A DNA stretch of 64,000 bases, taken from positions 67,862,734 to 67,926,733 of the forward strand of contig CM057462.1 in the NCBI GenBank assembly GCA_030035585.1. Reading direction: 5' to 3'. Within the stretch, counting starts at the first letter, position 1. Each line of letters starts with the position of its first letter. This stretch comes from Dugong dugon (Eukaryota; Chordata; Mammalia; Sirenia; Dugongidae). Made by a program: the position numbers and the translations under genes. Shown in pieces: positions 41,349 through 54,300 of the stretch. The notes beneath the pieces are model-generated. The model did no database searches. It was not told the DNA's origin and saw only the letters and a program-made list of their open reading frames with translations.

Positions 41349-41359
41349 CCTTGGAGACT

Positions 41360-41884
41360 TTCACCCTTCAGCCAAAGATTTAGAGAGGCCCATAAAATGA
41401 ACAGTAATACATATAGCTCAACCATGTATACAAGACTAAATAGGCATACCAGCCCAGGGGCAAGAACAAGAAGGCAGAGGAGGGAACAGGAAAGCTGGAC
41501 GAATGGAAATGAGGAACACAAGGTCCAGAAGGAGAGATTGTGGACACGTTCTGAGGTTGGTAACCAGTGTCAGAAAACAATATGTGTAAACAGTCCAGGG
41601 ACAAGAACTAGAAGGCAGGTGGGGATAGGAAAGCTGGTAACAGGTAATCCAAGGTTGAGAAGGGACAGTGTTGACATGTCGTGGGGTTGTTAACCATTGT
41701 CATAAAACTATGTGTACTAACTGTTTAATGAGAAACTATTTGTTCTGTAAACCTTCATCTAAAGCACAATAAAAAAATCAGGCTACGGACTCCTGGGATA
41801 CAAAAAGTATATATATATGTATATTAATTGTTTAATGAGAAACTAATTTGCTCTGTAAACCTTCACCTAAAGAAAAAAAAAACC
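41360..41884 (+). mobile_element. L1 3' end, sense, with doubled tail
   Basis: 5'-truncated L1 3' UTR ending 'CACCTAAAGAAAAAAAAA'. Perfect 11-bp duplications CCTTGGAGACT occur at 41349-41359 and 41885-41895. Two related blocks around 41455-41590 and 41597-41740 and two copies of the tail block ('GTTTAATGAGAAACTA') lie within it. Confidence 0.85.
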
Positions 41885-41896
41885 CCTTGGAGACTG

Positions 41897-42000
41897 CCAA
41901 GTCCAAACGCACTAGCATAAGTGAGAATAATTTGTACTGCATTGGGTAAAGTCCAAACCCACTAGCTTAAGTGAGAATTTGTACTGCATTTCGTAAAGTC
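41897..42000 (+). repeat. Two-copy tandem repeat of about 50 bp
   Basis: 'GTCCAAACGCACTAGC' at about 41901 and 'GTCCAAACCCACTAGC' at about 41951 start two consecutive copies that both end in 'TTTGTACTGCATT' and '(G)TAAAGTC'. It lies about 130 bp upstream of the PPIH CpG-rich region. Confidence 0.85.
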
Positions 42001-42129
42001 ATGGGAGCTGGGTACCCACTGACCTTGAGAAATAAAGTACAGAGGCTTTCTTCCTCTGCCCTACCCCTCCCCACCCGCTAAGGGTCAAATGAGCTAACAG
42101 CTGGTGAACGATTTCCTCACCAAGGCCAA

Positions 42130-42350
42130 AGAAGCCCCGCGTGATTCCCCAGTCCCGCTCGCTTAAGCTCAAGGGTTCCCGAGGGCTGCGCGGCATGGGC
42201 GGGGCTTTCGGGGGCGGGGCCCTGTTCGGACAGCTTCTTTCGCGCCTGCGCGGCAGACAAACTCTTCGGCTCTCGGATTAGGTTTGTCTGAACCCTGCGC
42301 TCTATCTTTCTGCTTCCGGGTCGAAGCCATGGCGGTGGCAAATTCAAGCC
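42130..42350 (+). promoter_or_regulatory. PPIH: PPIH CpG-island promoter
   Basis: This is the most CpG-dense part of the window. Two Sp1-type GC boxes GGGCGGGGC lie at 42197-42205 and 42212-42220, and an NRF1-like palindrome CGCGCCTGCGC at 42241-42251. There is no TATA box, as expected for a housekeeping splicing factor. Transcription probably starts between about 42230 and 42320; the exact site cannot be seen. Confidence 0.8.
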
Positions 42351-42394
42351 CTGTCAACCCCGTGGTGTTTTTTGATATCAGCATTGGCGGCCAG
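42329..42394 (+). CDS. PPIH: PPIH coding exon 1
   Basis: 22 codons from ATG, ending 'FFDISIGGQ'; donor GTGAGA at 42395. Phase 0 out. Confidence 0.97.
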
Positions 42395-45300
42395 GTGAGA
42401 TACAGGCAGCCACCCAGCCCTGCAACAAAGGAGAACTGCATGGGGCCCGGCAGACAGAACTCACAAACCCAAGGATGGCGGACTCGGGAAGCCAGAAAGT
42501 GAAATTGGGCCACAACGTACTGACTGTTTGGAGGGGGACCGGGAGGGAGAAAGAGGATTCTTGGCCATCCTAGCACCCCACTTGTGGAGGGATTGGGCGG
42601 AAGGAAAGGTTAGGCTATGAAGGCGGAGGTGGGAGATTCCGAGCAGCATGGGAGGGTGGGCCAGCCCTTCATGCTCCCTGCTACTAGGCCTTCAAGGGTT
42701 TGGACTGGGCTTTTTGTCACTCGCCGGTTGCAGGAAGTTGGCCGCATGAAGATCGAGCTCTTTGCAGACGTTGTGCCTAAAACGTCCGAGAACTTTAGGT
42801 AAGGTGATGCTCCGGCTCTGCCGGATTAACCCGGCCGGAAGCCAGGCCCATTCGGTCTGCCCAATCGTTGTCTGTTCTGTTTCTGTGCAGTCACTGCCCT
42901 TGAGAGAACTGATTCCGAGTATCGATCGCTCTGTCCAAATAGTTACCGTTTTGAGTGCTCCCGTGTCAATTTATGTTGTTGGTCTGTATGACTGGGAGTC
43001 TTGACATTTGGCTGGCTAGTTGGCGGACTTCCTGGCACTGGGGTAGCTAGCTCTGATGTCTGTGCCCTCCCCTCCCTAGATGTGAGGCTCTCACAGCTGT
43101 GGTGACGTGATGACTGAATCGTTTACTCTTCCCTTTCAGGCAGTTCTGCACAGGAGAATTCAGGTCAGTCTCAGACACGGTTGACTTTGCTAGCTGCTCC
43201 TGCAGGGTGTACTGAGCTGCAACGGGGATCTTGGGGAACACCAGCAAGCTTTGAATGCTTGCTACTGCCTGTGATAGAAGCTTATACCCCAGGGGTCTAG
43301 CTTCAGTTTATTTTCACTCCTATCTCTTCTCTCAGTTATCTTAAGAAAAGCCCCTGTGAGTGGAGTGTGTGGAAAGACCTATGATTGCCTGTTTTCATTC
43401 CAAATCTCCTCCTTTTTGCTTATAGAAAAGATGGGGTACCGATAGGATACAAAGGGAGCACCTTCCACAGGTAAGCCTTTGGCATGCCATCCTGGGAGTG
43501 TTCAGGATTGCTTCCTTGGAGGATTAGGCTCTAAAATCAGAGGAAGAGAAAACCAGAGGCTAAGTCTTAGATCTTGGGAAGAAATGTTTTTACGGACTCA
43601 GCAACTGATTTGAAGATTTATCAAATGTTCTACCTCTGCTAATACTCTTCCACTAATTCCTTTTAGCTATTTAAAATAGAAGTTACCTGTAATTCCAGTA
43701 TTCTGTCTTTTTCATGACCTTGTTTGGGTGAATGCAGGTTTTTTTTCTTTTTAGTATAGTTGCAGCCCTTAACTGTATAAAATATTATATCTTGTTGACA
43801 TTTATAACTACTTATTAAAATGATCATACATGATTATCCCAGGATGATCAGTTTTCTCCTGGGCCAACCTTAAGTGGAGTGTGGCAACACCTAGATAGCC
43901 TTGTTTCAATTTGGAATCTGCCTCAAAGGCCTCATTGTGGCTAGTAACGATAATTAACAAGTGACTGTGTCAGGCTGCTTTAAAGCTATGGTCTCTAATA
44001 TAACATACCTATGAGGTGGTAGGTATTATTTACATTCTATAGATGAGGAAACTGAGGCTAGGAAAGATAAGGACCCTGCAATAACTAACATTTATTGAGC
44101 TCTTATGTGTGTAGTGGAGCCGTGGTGGCTCAGTGGTTAAGTGTTTGGCTGCTAACCAAAAATTTGGCAGTTTCAATCCACCAGCTGCTCCTTGAAAATC
44201 TTACGGGACAGTTCTGCTCTTTTCTGTAGGGTCACTAGGAGTCGGAATTGACTTGATGGCAATGGGTTTGTTTGTTTGTTTTTATTTTGGCGTGTGTGTA
44301 GTAGACCATGGTTAGCATCTCACAGACATTTTCTGTGGTCCTTTTTTCAAAAATTTGTATCAAGCCCTTGATCTGCCATTTGCTTTGGTGAATATTTTGG
44401 AGTTCTTCCTGCAGGGCTTCAGTCCCTCTTGTTACTGTTCAGGTACCAGCTCATGTATCTAGGTCAACTCTAATTATAATTACAACCCTTTTTTATGGTT
44501 AATTATCCTTTCAACTTATTCATTCCAGGAGAGAACAATCATTTTGTAAGCCAAAGTAATAAACATTATATTTTGAAGTCGATGCTAATCTAATACTACA
44601 ATGTTTCTAAACCATAGAATTTTCTCTCAGAATTCTTTGTTCTCCCTCTTTTTCAGGGTCATAAAGGATTTCATGATCCAGGGTGGAGATTTTGTTAATG
44701 TAAGTTCTATTCCTTTCTTATTAAAAATCTGTAGGTTTGTTTTTTGTTGTAACTGCTGCTGTTGCTGCTGTTTTTACTACAGGGACCCAGTCTTCAAGTT
44801 TGAGAATAATAGTCAGGTTTGATGGGAGATGGAGGATCGTGGTGGGGATGTCATTTAGGGTTGCTGCCTACAACTGTACCACTAGATGACAGACATCTGC
44901 ATTTTGATTGAGTCACTAGCTTTCATGGTGCAAACCTCAGCCAGAAACTGGAATGTCCCAGCACACCTAAAGATGCTCAGCTCTGTATAACAGACCCACA
45001 CTAATTATAGTCACATGAAACCTATTCAGAACTCAGATACAATTTGTTTTCTTAAAATGGGGTAAACCAAAAAACAAAATCATTGCTGTCAAATCAATTC
45101 CGACTCATAGCTACACTATAAGACAGAGTAGGACTGCCCCATAGGGTTTCCAAGGAGCAGCTTGTGGATTCAGACTGCTGACTTTTTTTTGGTTAGCAGC
45201 TGAGCTCTTAACCACTGCACTATGAGTCAAAATCAACTAGAGGGCACCAGATAAAATGGGGTAAGTCTCCCAAAATGTTTACGTCCTTTATGTCCCATTC

Positions 45301-48300
45301 TTGGTATCACAGTGCCTGGAAAGGTGAGTTTTTAATTGCAAGTTGATTAGTAGGCAAGGAATCAGAGCAAGAAAGGTAAATAATTCTTGAGGGATGCTTC
45401 CTCTTTTCACTGAGAAACTGAGAGCCCAGTGGAATATTCCTTCACTGCTAAGCACATCTTTCTTGTGACTAACTGTGCATCCCCATATCAAGCCTTACCT
45501 CCTCACCAACCCCTCCACCTTGGAGGATGCCAAATAAGCCACATTTTTTCTTACTCAAACCTGTGTTTCTCATTACCTACCCACTTCTGTGCATCGTCTT
45601 TCTTTACTCATATTCATATCATTTGATTATTATACAGTCATGTTGCTGTTTTCTTGAGTCTGGGAGACATTTCTTTCTTCATATGTTTGTTTCTTTAGTT
45701 TTATAATTCATGAGTTTTTAAGACCTCTCTCTTTCCTAGCCTATATAGGGTTGCAAACTGGCAGGCTTTAGGGTAAATCAGGCTTTCAGAGGTGTTTGTT
45801 TCATCTACATAGTGTTGTAAAACTCAGAAATTTCACAAAAAATTTGGAGTTTTCTCTTTTAAAAAATGGAAGATGGGAGTACGCTAGGGCAGCATTTCCT
45901 GTGCAGTAACAATTGGCTGGAATCAAGTAACTACTCCCTTTAGACAGGGCACATCCTTGCCACTTCACCACAGTCCCCAGTACCCGCTTTCCTTATTTGT
46001 GTCACCTGTTCCAGTAGGCATTTTAAGTTTGCAACCTCTGGCCACAACTGATGGTAGTGGAGCTTGGAGGTGACCGTATTCTTTTTTGTTAGCTGGTAAG
46101 AAAGACTGCCTTCTTTCCTCTCTCATAGGCTCCAGTGTTGCCAGATTGTCTTAGCAGGGACAGGGCCAGCTTCTTACTGGTCTTTGCCCCAGGTACATTG
46201 CTCACTTGCTTATAGCTCCAGGGTTAGACGTTAGTTGGTTCTGGCAAAAGAAGAGTACAGAGAAGAAAATCACCCTCAGTCTCACCTCTCAGGAAATATA
46301 CTATTGGCATTTTGGTTTACAGCCATCAGTCCTATTTTTGCATATATGTGTGTATATATAATTTTTTACAGACTTAAGATCATACATATCTTCTAATTTT
46401 TGTGTACTTAATAATTGTCAGCATTTTCCCTTGTCACAAAGTCTTCTAAAACATGTTTCTAACAACTGCCTAATATTCCATTATGAATAGACAATTTATT
46501 TAATCGATCCACTATTTTTAAAAAATATTTTAATGTGTTTTAGGTAAAAGTTTACATAGCAAATTAGATTCCCATTCAACAATTCATAGACAAATTGTTC
46601 TGTGACATTGGTTACAGTCGCTGTAATGTGCCAGCCCTCTCACCATGTCCACCCCACCTGCCCCGTTTCTATCCATCCAGTTTCCCTGCCCCTCTTTGCC
46701 TTCTCATCTTTGCTTTTGTTTAAATGTTGACCATTTGATCTCGTGTAGTTGATGCTTAAAGAAGCATTCCTCATGGGTGTTATTGTTTATTTTATAGGCC
46801 AATCTATTATTTGGCTGAAAGGTGACCTCCAGAAGTGGCTTCAATTCCAGGTTAAAAGGGTATCTTAGGGCGATAGTCTCAGGGGTTCCTCTAGTCTCAG
46901 TCAGTCCAGTAAGTCTGGTCTTTTATTTGAGTTTTGTTCCACATTTTTCTCCCCTTCTAACCAGAACCTTCTATTGTGTCCTTGGTCAGAACAATTGGTA
47001 GTGGTAGCCGGACACCATATAGTTCTTCTAGTCTCAGGGTAGGAGAGGTGTGATTCGCGTGGGCCATTAGTCCTGTCGGCTAATTTCTTCCTTGAGTCTT
47101 TGGTTTCCTTCACTCTGGAAGAGACCAATAGTTGTATCTTAGATGGCCACTTGCAAGCTTTTAAGACTCCAGATGCTACGCACCAAATTAGGGTATAGAA
47201 CATTATCTTTATGAACTAAGTTATGCCAATTGACCTAGTTGTCCCATGAGACTATGTCAGTCCACTCTTGTTGAAGATTTAAGTTGCTTTCTATTATTTG
47301 CTCTGAATAATTAATTTTGTTGTTTTCCCTACTCTGGCTTCTAGAGAGCAATAGGTAGTGTGGTTATAGAGAATGGGATAGTAACCGATCTGTCCTCTAG
47401 GTTAATTGGAAAATTGGAAATGAACTTGTTTTTCCTATTTTTTATATATGCATGTATGTTGTTGTTAGTTGCTGTCTTAGTTATCTAGTGCTCCTGTAAC
47501 AGAAATACCACAAGTGGATGGCTTTAAGAAATAGACGTTTATTCCTTCACGGTTTAGGAGGCTAGCAGTCTGAATTCAGGGCGCCAGCTCCAGGGGAAGG
47601 CTTTTCTCTCTGTCAGCTCTGGGGGAAGGTCCTTGTCATCAGTCTTCCCCTGGTCTAGGAGCTTCTCAGCACAGGGACCCTAGGTCCAAAGGACACACTC
47701 TGCTCCTGGCTCTTCTTGCTTGGTAGTAATGAGGTCCCTATCTCTCTACTTGCTTCTCTCTCCTTTTGTCTCATAAGATAAAAGGTGATACAGCCCACAC
47801 CCCTTACATTGGATCAGGGCTGTAACTTGAGTAAGGATGTTGCATCCCACCTTAATCCTCTTTAACATAACCTAATCTTGCCTCTTTAACCATGGGCAGA
47901 GATCAGGATTTACAACATACGGGAAAATTACATCAGATCACAAAATGAAGGACAGTCACACAATACTGGGAACTGTGGCCTAGCCAAGTTGACACATGTT
48001 TTTGGGGGACACAATTTTAATCCATGACAGTTGCCATTGAGTCAATTCCAGTATGTAGAAGTAGTTAAAAACCAAAAAACCAACCCTGTTGCCATCAAGT
48101 CTGTTCCAACTCTAGCAACCCTATAGGACAGAGTAGAACTGCCCCAGAGGGTTTCCAAGGAGTGGCTGGTGGATTCAAACTGCCGACCTTTGGGTTAGCA
48201 GCCATAGCTCTTAACCACTGTGCCACCAGGGCTCCAGAGGTAGTTAAAGATATAATAAATAGTTTCCATCAAGTCAATTCTGACTCAGTGTGTGTCAGAG

Positions 48301-51300
48301 TAGAAATGTGCTCCATAAGATTTTCAATGACTGGTTTTTTTGGAAGTAGAAAAGGCTGAAGCATAGTGATAAAACCATGGACTTAAGAACAAGAATCCTC
48401 TACCACTGAATTAATTAATGTTTTCACTTTCATTTATTCATCTGTTCTAGCAATCAGCAAACTTTTTCAGTAAAGGACCAAATAATCTTTTAAGCTTTGT
48501 AAACCATAGGGTCTCTGCCTTAGCTATTTAACTCTGCTGTTACTCAGCTCTACCATTTTAGCCTGAAAGCAGCCATAGACAGTACATAAATGAATAGGCA
48601 TGACTGTGTTCCAGTAAAACTTTATTTACAAACTAAGGCTCCTGGCCAGATTTGGCTATAGTTTGCCAGCCTCTGATCTAGTCTGCCCAGCGATACGGAG
48701 AAAAAAATACAGTCCTGCCTCCAAGGAGCTCAGCTTAGTCTAGTGCAGTCATTCTTAACCAGGGCTTATCATCAGAATCACCTGGGACTCATTCAGTAGG
48801 TATGCAGTCGGGCCCCAGCATCTATGTTTTTGAAAAGCCCCCTGGCTGTTTCTGATGCACATCTCTGATTGAGAACTACTAGACAGTAGTGGGTAAGACT
48901 GATAGCTTAAATATAATACATACTAACTTGCAGCATTAACTGCTTATTTTTCTAAGTAATTTACCCATGATTGATTGCACTTAATCTTCAGAATCTTAAA
49001 TGAGATAGGACTACTATCCCCGTTTGCAGGTGAGGAAACTGAGGCATAAAGAGGAAAAGTAACTTGCTGAAGTTCATGCAGCTTTTCTGTGATGCAGCCA
49101 GGATTCAGGTTTCAGAGCCCATGCTCTTAACCTCTACTCTATGTTGCCTCTCAGCACAGACACCTACAGTAAGTGGGAAAGTATACAGTAAGCACAGGAT
49201 GTTATAGAAGAAGAGGGAAGGGGGCCTGACCTTGTGTGGGGTCCAGGGAAGGTCCTAAATTCACGTGGGATTTCACCATGTGAAGGAAGGGGTAGATGTT
49301 TTAGACAGAGGGAACAGCCTGGGTGAAAGACTGACAGGTATGGACGAATGTGGATCATAGCATTCAAGGAACTGCAAGTAAGGCCTTGGTCAGGTTGCTT
49401 CATTACCCTGATTTCAGCTTGCTCACCTGAAAAATAGGGAGAGTAATAATGCTTATTCCACAGGGTTGTTGGAAGAACAAAGAAATAATACAAGTAATGA
49501 TAGTTCAAGCAGAAATTTGGAATTTATGATAAGGCTGAAGAGGTGTTTCTTGGAACCCAAACGAAGAAATAGAACTGGGAACTGAAAAGCCACACAGAAC
49601 CAAGACAATCCTTTCTCTGTTTTTCTCTAGTGCTCTCTGTACATCTGCTATGTTCTTTTTCTGGTCTCTAATTCACCTTCTGGAAGATAGTCACCTCCAG
49701 CTTCCAGATTTAGATGTTACAATTTTAACTGCCAGGAGGGTGACATTGTGTTGTACAGACTAGACCGCCAAGAGCTCAGCCACCTCATGTATAGTTTGGG
49801 GGAGTGGGATGGTAGTCAGTAGTTTTATACAACTGTGGGCAGAAGCATCTAGGAATGGCAAGGATTATGTATGTGATCACTAGACTGTTATTGTTTCCTA
49901 ATTTGCCTATCTTTCTGGAGGCTCAGCTGTGATCTGTTTTGCCCAGTCTGTGAGGTGCCCTGGCTATAGCTTATGGACTGTGGTAGGCTTGGACGGGGCT
50001 TGCTTTGATTGCAGGATAAGGTCAAGGAGGTGTGGCTCCAAGGTGAACAAGGGTGAGAGTAGACCTTAAAGACAGTAGGATTTAGGTGCAGCAACATTCT
50101 TCCTCTAGGCTCCAGGGGCCCAACACTCTGAGCTGCTAACACTTCCTTTTCTCTGCGCAGGGAGATGGCACTGGAGTCGCCAGTATTTACCGAGGACCAT
50201 TTGCAGATGAAAATTTTAAACTAAGACACTCAGCACCAGGCCTGCTTTCCATGGTAAGTGATGTGGTCGAACTCAAAGTTTTGGGTTAGATTTATAACCA
50301 GCTGCTTCCTAGGCCCCTTTTGAGGCCCAGTGCTGCCTATAGGGATGGAATCAGATGCTTTTCTCCTCTAGCTTGGCCCAGGACTTACCTCTGCCATCCT
50401 GGACTCCTTTCTCAGTCTGGTTTGGTTTTGTTAGGCAGGGCCCACTGGCAGGCTGGGGAGCCAAAGCTGAACTCTGATTTGTGTTTTTCTCTCCTTTGTT
50501 TGAGCCAGCACGTGTTGCTGGGCATTCAGCCTTACTGCTCAGGATCCAGCCGGTTGTGCTTTCAGAACCTTAGTGTTCACTCGCTCATTGCTGCACTCAC
50601 CACTGCTCCCTCCCAGCATCCACTCACTCACACTGCCTCACTGGCCACCCCTTTTTCTCACCTTTCCTTGCTCAACACTCTGTTCCTTCCTCCCTGCACC
50701 TGACCCCATTCATAACCCCCACTCACATCTCCTCACTCACTCTCCTGTCACAGTCCTCCCACCCTCCTCACTTACACCGCCTCATTTACCCCATCCCCAT
50801 GCACTCTCCTCCCATGCTCACTCTCCCTTACCTTCCCCTGTTCACCCTTCCCTCCTCATTTCCCTTCCCCTTGCCCGTCACTTCCTTCTCTCCAGCCCTC
50901 TCACTCCCTCCCAGTTATCCATTTCCCTGTGTCAGTGCCCCAACACTTGCTTCCCCAGCCCAGTGTTTACATGCAGTCTCTGTTCTGCTAGCCCACCCCT
51001 CCACTCATCCACTGTGTTGCAGGCCTCATGGTAAGACAAACATACAAACATGATCCCTTCCCTTATGATACTTAACATCTAATAGGGCTGTCACACATGC
51101 AAAAAGATGATCCCAGTAGAATGTCATCATGCTATCATTGTATTAAGGTAAGGGCACCTCAGTGTATGTAAAAGTACTGGGAGAGCCCAAAGGAATGAGA
51201 ATAATTGCTGCTAGAGTCTGGGGGAGGCTTCACGGAGGAGGTCATGTTTGAGTTCTTGAAGGAGTTCTGTACCAAATGGAAAAGGAAGAGAGGACATTTT

Positions 51301-54300
51301 CAAATCCAGCAAACAGCCTGTGTGGATATCTGTTACCGTGAAATAGCCGCGGACACACTCAAGGACCAGACAGTGTGACCAGGGGCAATGAGAATAGGGA
51401 GAGGGAATGGCCAGAAGAGAGAACTGGAGAGCAGCTAGGTCTAGCTCCTGGAGGACTTTAAATTCCAGAATAAGGATAAGGTGTGTGGACTTTCTTTCAT
51501 AGGCTATGGAGAACCATACCATTTTTTGAGCAGAGTTGGTCATCTTTGTGTTTTAGAATGAAGACCCTGGCTGCAGTGTGAGTGGCAGGTGGGAATGGAG
51601 AGGCTGGGGCAAGGAAGCCAGTTAGGAGGCTGCCATAATGGCTGGGTGGGACCAGTATAGCGAGTGTGCAAACCCCTTTTTAGGAAAGCAAGGCTGGACA
51701 AACACAGGTAGAGGGTGCACAGTGGCTTACTAGTTGCTGTCGAGTCAATTCTGACTCATGGTGACCCTATATCATTGTGTTAGTATCTGTGGAGGATTCA
51801 GGAAAATGGAAGGAAGCCTTGGCTTCTGCCCCCTTTAGGCTTGAGGTTGTACTATCACATATCATATATCATAATTGTTTTTGCATCCATCCTCCACTAA
51901 ATTAGAAGTTCCTTAAGGGCAGGGACTAGGTTTATATTGCTGTCTAGGCCTTACTACTAACACAGAAAGGCATTATTCAGAATAATGGCTAAAATTTATT
52001 GAGCGTTTACTTGATAACTGCTCTATTTGCCTTAATTCATTTTAATCCTCTCAGTGTCATTTTAAGATAGGTACAAATGAGGAAACTGAGGCACAGAGAG
52101 GTGATGTGACTAACCTATGGTCACACAGTTAGTCAGTGGTGGAGCTGGGATTTGAACTAAGTCATCTGGCTCCAGAGCTCCAGAGTGTGTTGTCTTAATC
52201 AGGTATCTATACTGCCTAGAAGGATGAATAAATTGAATGCCTAAGGGCAGAGGGTGTGTGCTGTAAAGGCATGTTGTATCACTGTTCTTGTGCCTGCTTG
52301 CGATAAATGTTTATACATTAAGCAGCAAAAAAAAAAAAAAATTAATAGATAAATGGAATGTATTGGGGTCCCTGGGAATTCTATCCCTCCATTCCTACAA
52401 ATCCTGGGCCTACTCTGACAGCCTTAGGCCATCCTTTACTTTCATGTATGAAATGTTCCTGAACACATTTACACAAAACAAAAATAGCTTCATCTTATGT
52501 GGGAGATTTCTAAAATATAAAATCCCTAATTAGAGCTCATCCCTCAACAGTGTCTTTAATGCATTTCCAGTATTTCCTACGTGTTTTTTTTTTCTTCATA
52601 GTTGAACACAGAATCAAGCAATTTAAATCCATTAAGCATCTGATTAAGGCTAGTGACCTAGCTCATAATTCCAGTTTTGTCTCAGTAGCATTAATTTTAT
52701 GAGACCTGTGCTTCCTATTAGTAGTTTTCCATTTTCTACTCAATTTTTTTTCTAAAATAAGGGAAATACGCTATTAAATATTCACTTAATTGTACAGATA
52801 ACTGTTGTAAGGCAATGCTGCTGAAACTAATCTTGGGTTTGCTGATGTAGAAAAGTCTGAATTTTTGTACATTATATACTTATGTTCCTAGACTGCATAT
52901 TAAAGGCAGTCTAGGAGCATAACTATGTAATGCACAAAAGTACACCTCATATGACAGTCTCTTTACAAAACATTTATCACTCGCATTGTAATTGCAGCCT
53001 GTTCTTTTGTAATATGTTATTATTTATCATGATATAAAAACAGTTTCAAAGGAGGAAACGAGAAGGGATAGGACTAGAGAGTCTCAGATTCTCAATTTAA
53101 AGAATATTTTTTTCTGTAAAATTCAATAATTAAGGGTTTTGTGTGTAGCTATAAATGTGTAACTATAAAACCTAAACATCATTAATGAAGTATAGTCTCT
53201 TTTCTAGCACTGCACTAGTATGACAGCTTCTTGCACCTTCTTAAGATTACCGTTACCATTTATTACCATTTTTATGATAATGTAAAGCCTTTCAGATAAA
53301 GGAGCTTTATTTTATAGGCAACAGGTCTTTTCCTAGCTGGTAGCTAATTTGCAACTGTAACCCAGTTATAACTAGTATTAGACTTAATAGCAAATCATGT
53401 CCTATAAATATTTGTTCCCATTATAAAAATTCACAGTGTAGGAAAAATGTACATTACTTTATTATAGCTCTAACTCTTTGAGAGCAGGGGTTGTATATCT
53501 TGTTCATCTCTGTATCCTTAGGCCCTAGCTTGGGGCCTTCCTCAAAATAGGTGCTCAGTGAAGGTTTACTGAAAGAAAGTGTGGAGAAATCAGGGCCGCA
53601 GGCTCTTTTGGAAATCTTGCCCTTCGACTAGTATGGCCAGAAAAACTCACTGCAAATTTATTTGGTTTCCATCAGGCAAACAGTGGTCCCAGTACAAACG
53701 GCTGCCAGTTCTTCATCACCTGTTCTAAGTGTGATTGGCTGGATGGGAAGCATGTGGTGTTTGGTGAGCCCTTCTCCAGTCCCATTGTCCAGGCCCTGTT
53801 TACCCAGGGTGGGGTGTGGGGGGCTGGCTTCAAAAGGAGTCAGTCCCCGAACTCTCACATCAAGACTGATCGGTTGCTATAACTGCTCTGGGTAGTAATA
53901 GGGAAAGAGGAAGTAGTGGGAAGATGAGGAGGATGTGTGGTTAAAGAAGTATAGGAAAGGACAAAGGGATCATCTGATATGTTGTGTAACAACTTGGGTG
54001 ATGTGTATATCTGGGGGAAAACCTGGATGCTAGCACTAAAGAAATGCCACACACAGGCAGCATGGCACTCCAACCTAGGTGTGAGCCCTAACTCTGCTGC
54101 TTATTAGCTGTGACCTTGGGCAAGTCATTTCACCTCCACTGAATCTCAATTTCCTGAAATTAGTAAGAGGGCCAAATGAAATAATGGCTAAGAATGGGCA
54201 TTGGAAGCTGGAAAATTCTATGCAAATGAGAAGAATGAAGTCCAGCTCATACTCTTCTTACAGGAAAAATCATTGATGGACTTCTAGTGATGAGAAAAAT

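Noticed and set aside
42169-42576. 135-codon antisense frame over the PPIH promoter and first exon
   Set aside because: It is GC-rich sequence with few stops, opposite a real coding exon and CpG island, and shows no recognisable protein.
50320-51034. Overlapping open frames of 127 and 153 codons in PPIH intron 6
   Set aside because: They sit in a C/T-rich low-complexity tract where stops are rare. The peptides are Ser/Pro/Leu/His repeats without a family, and no splice or promoter context supports them.
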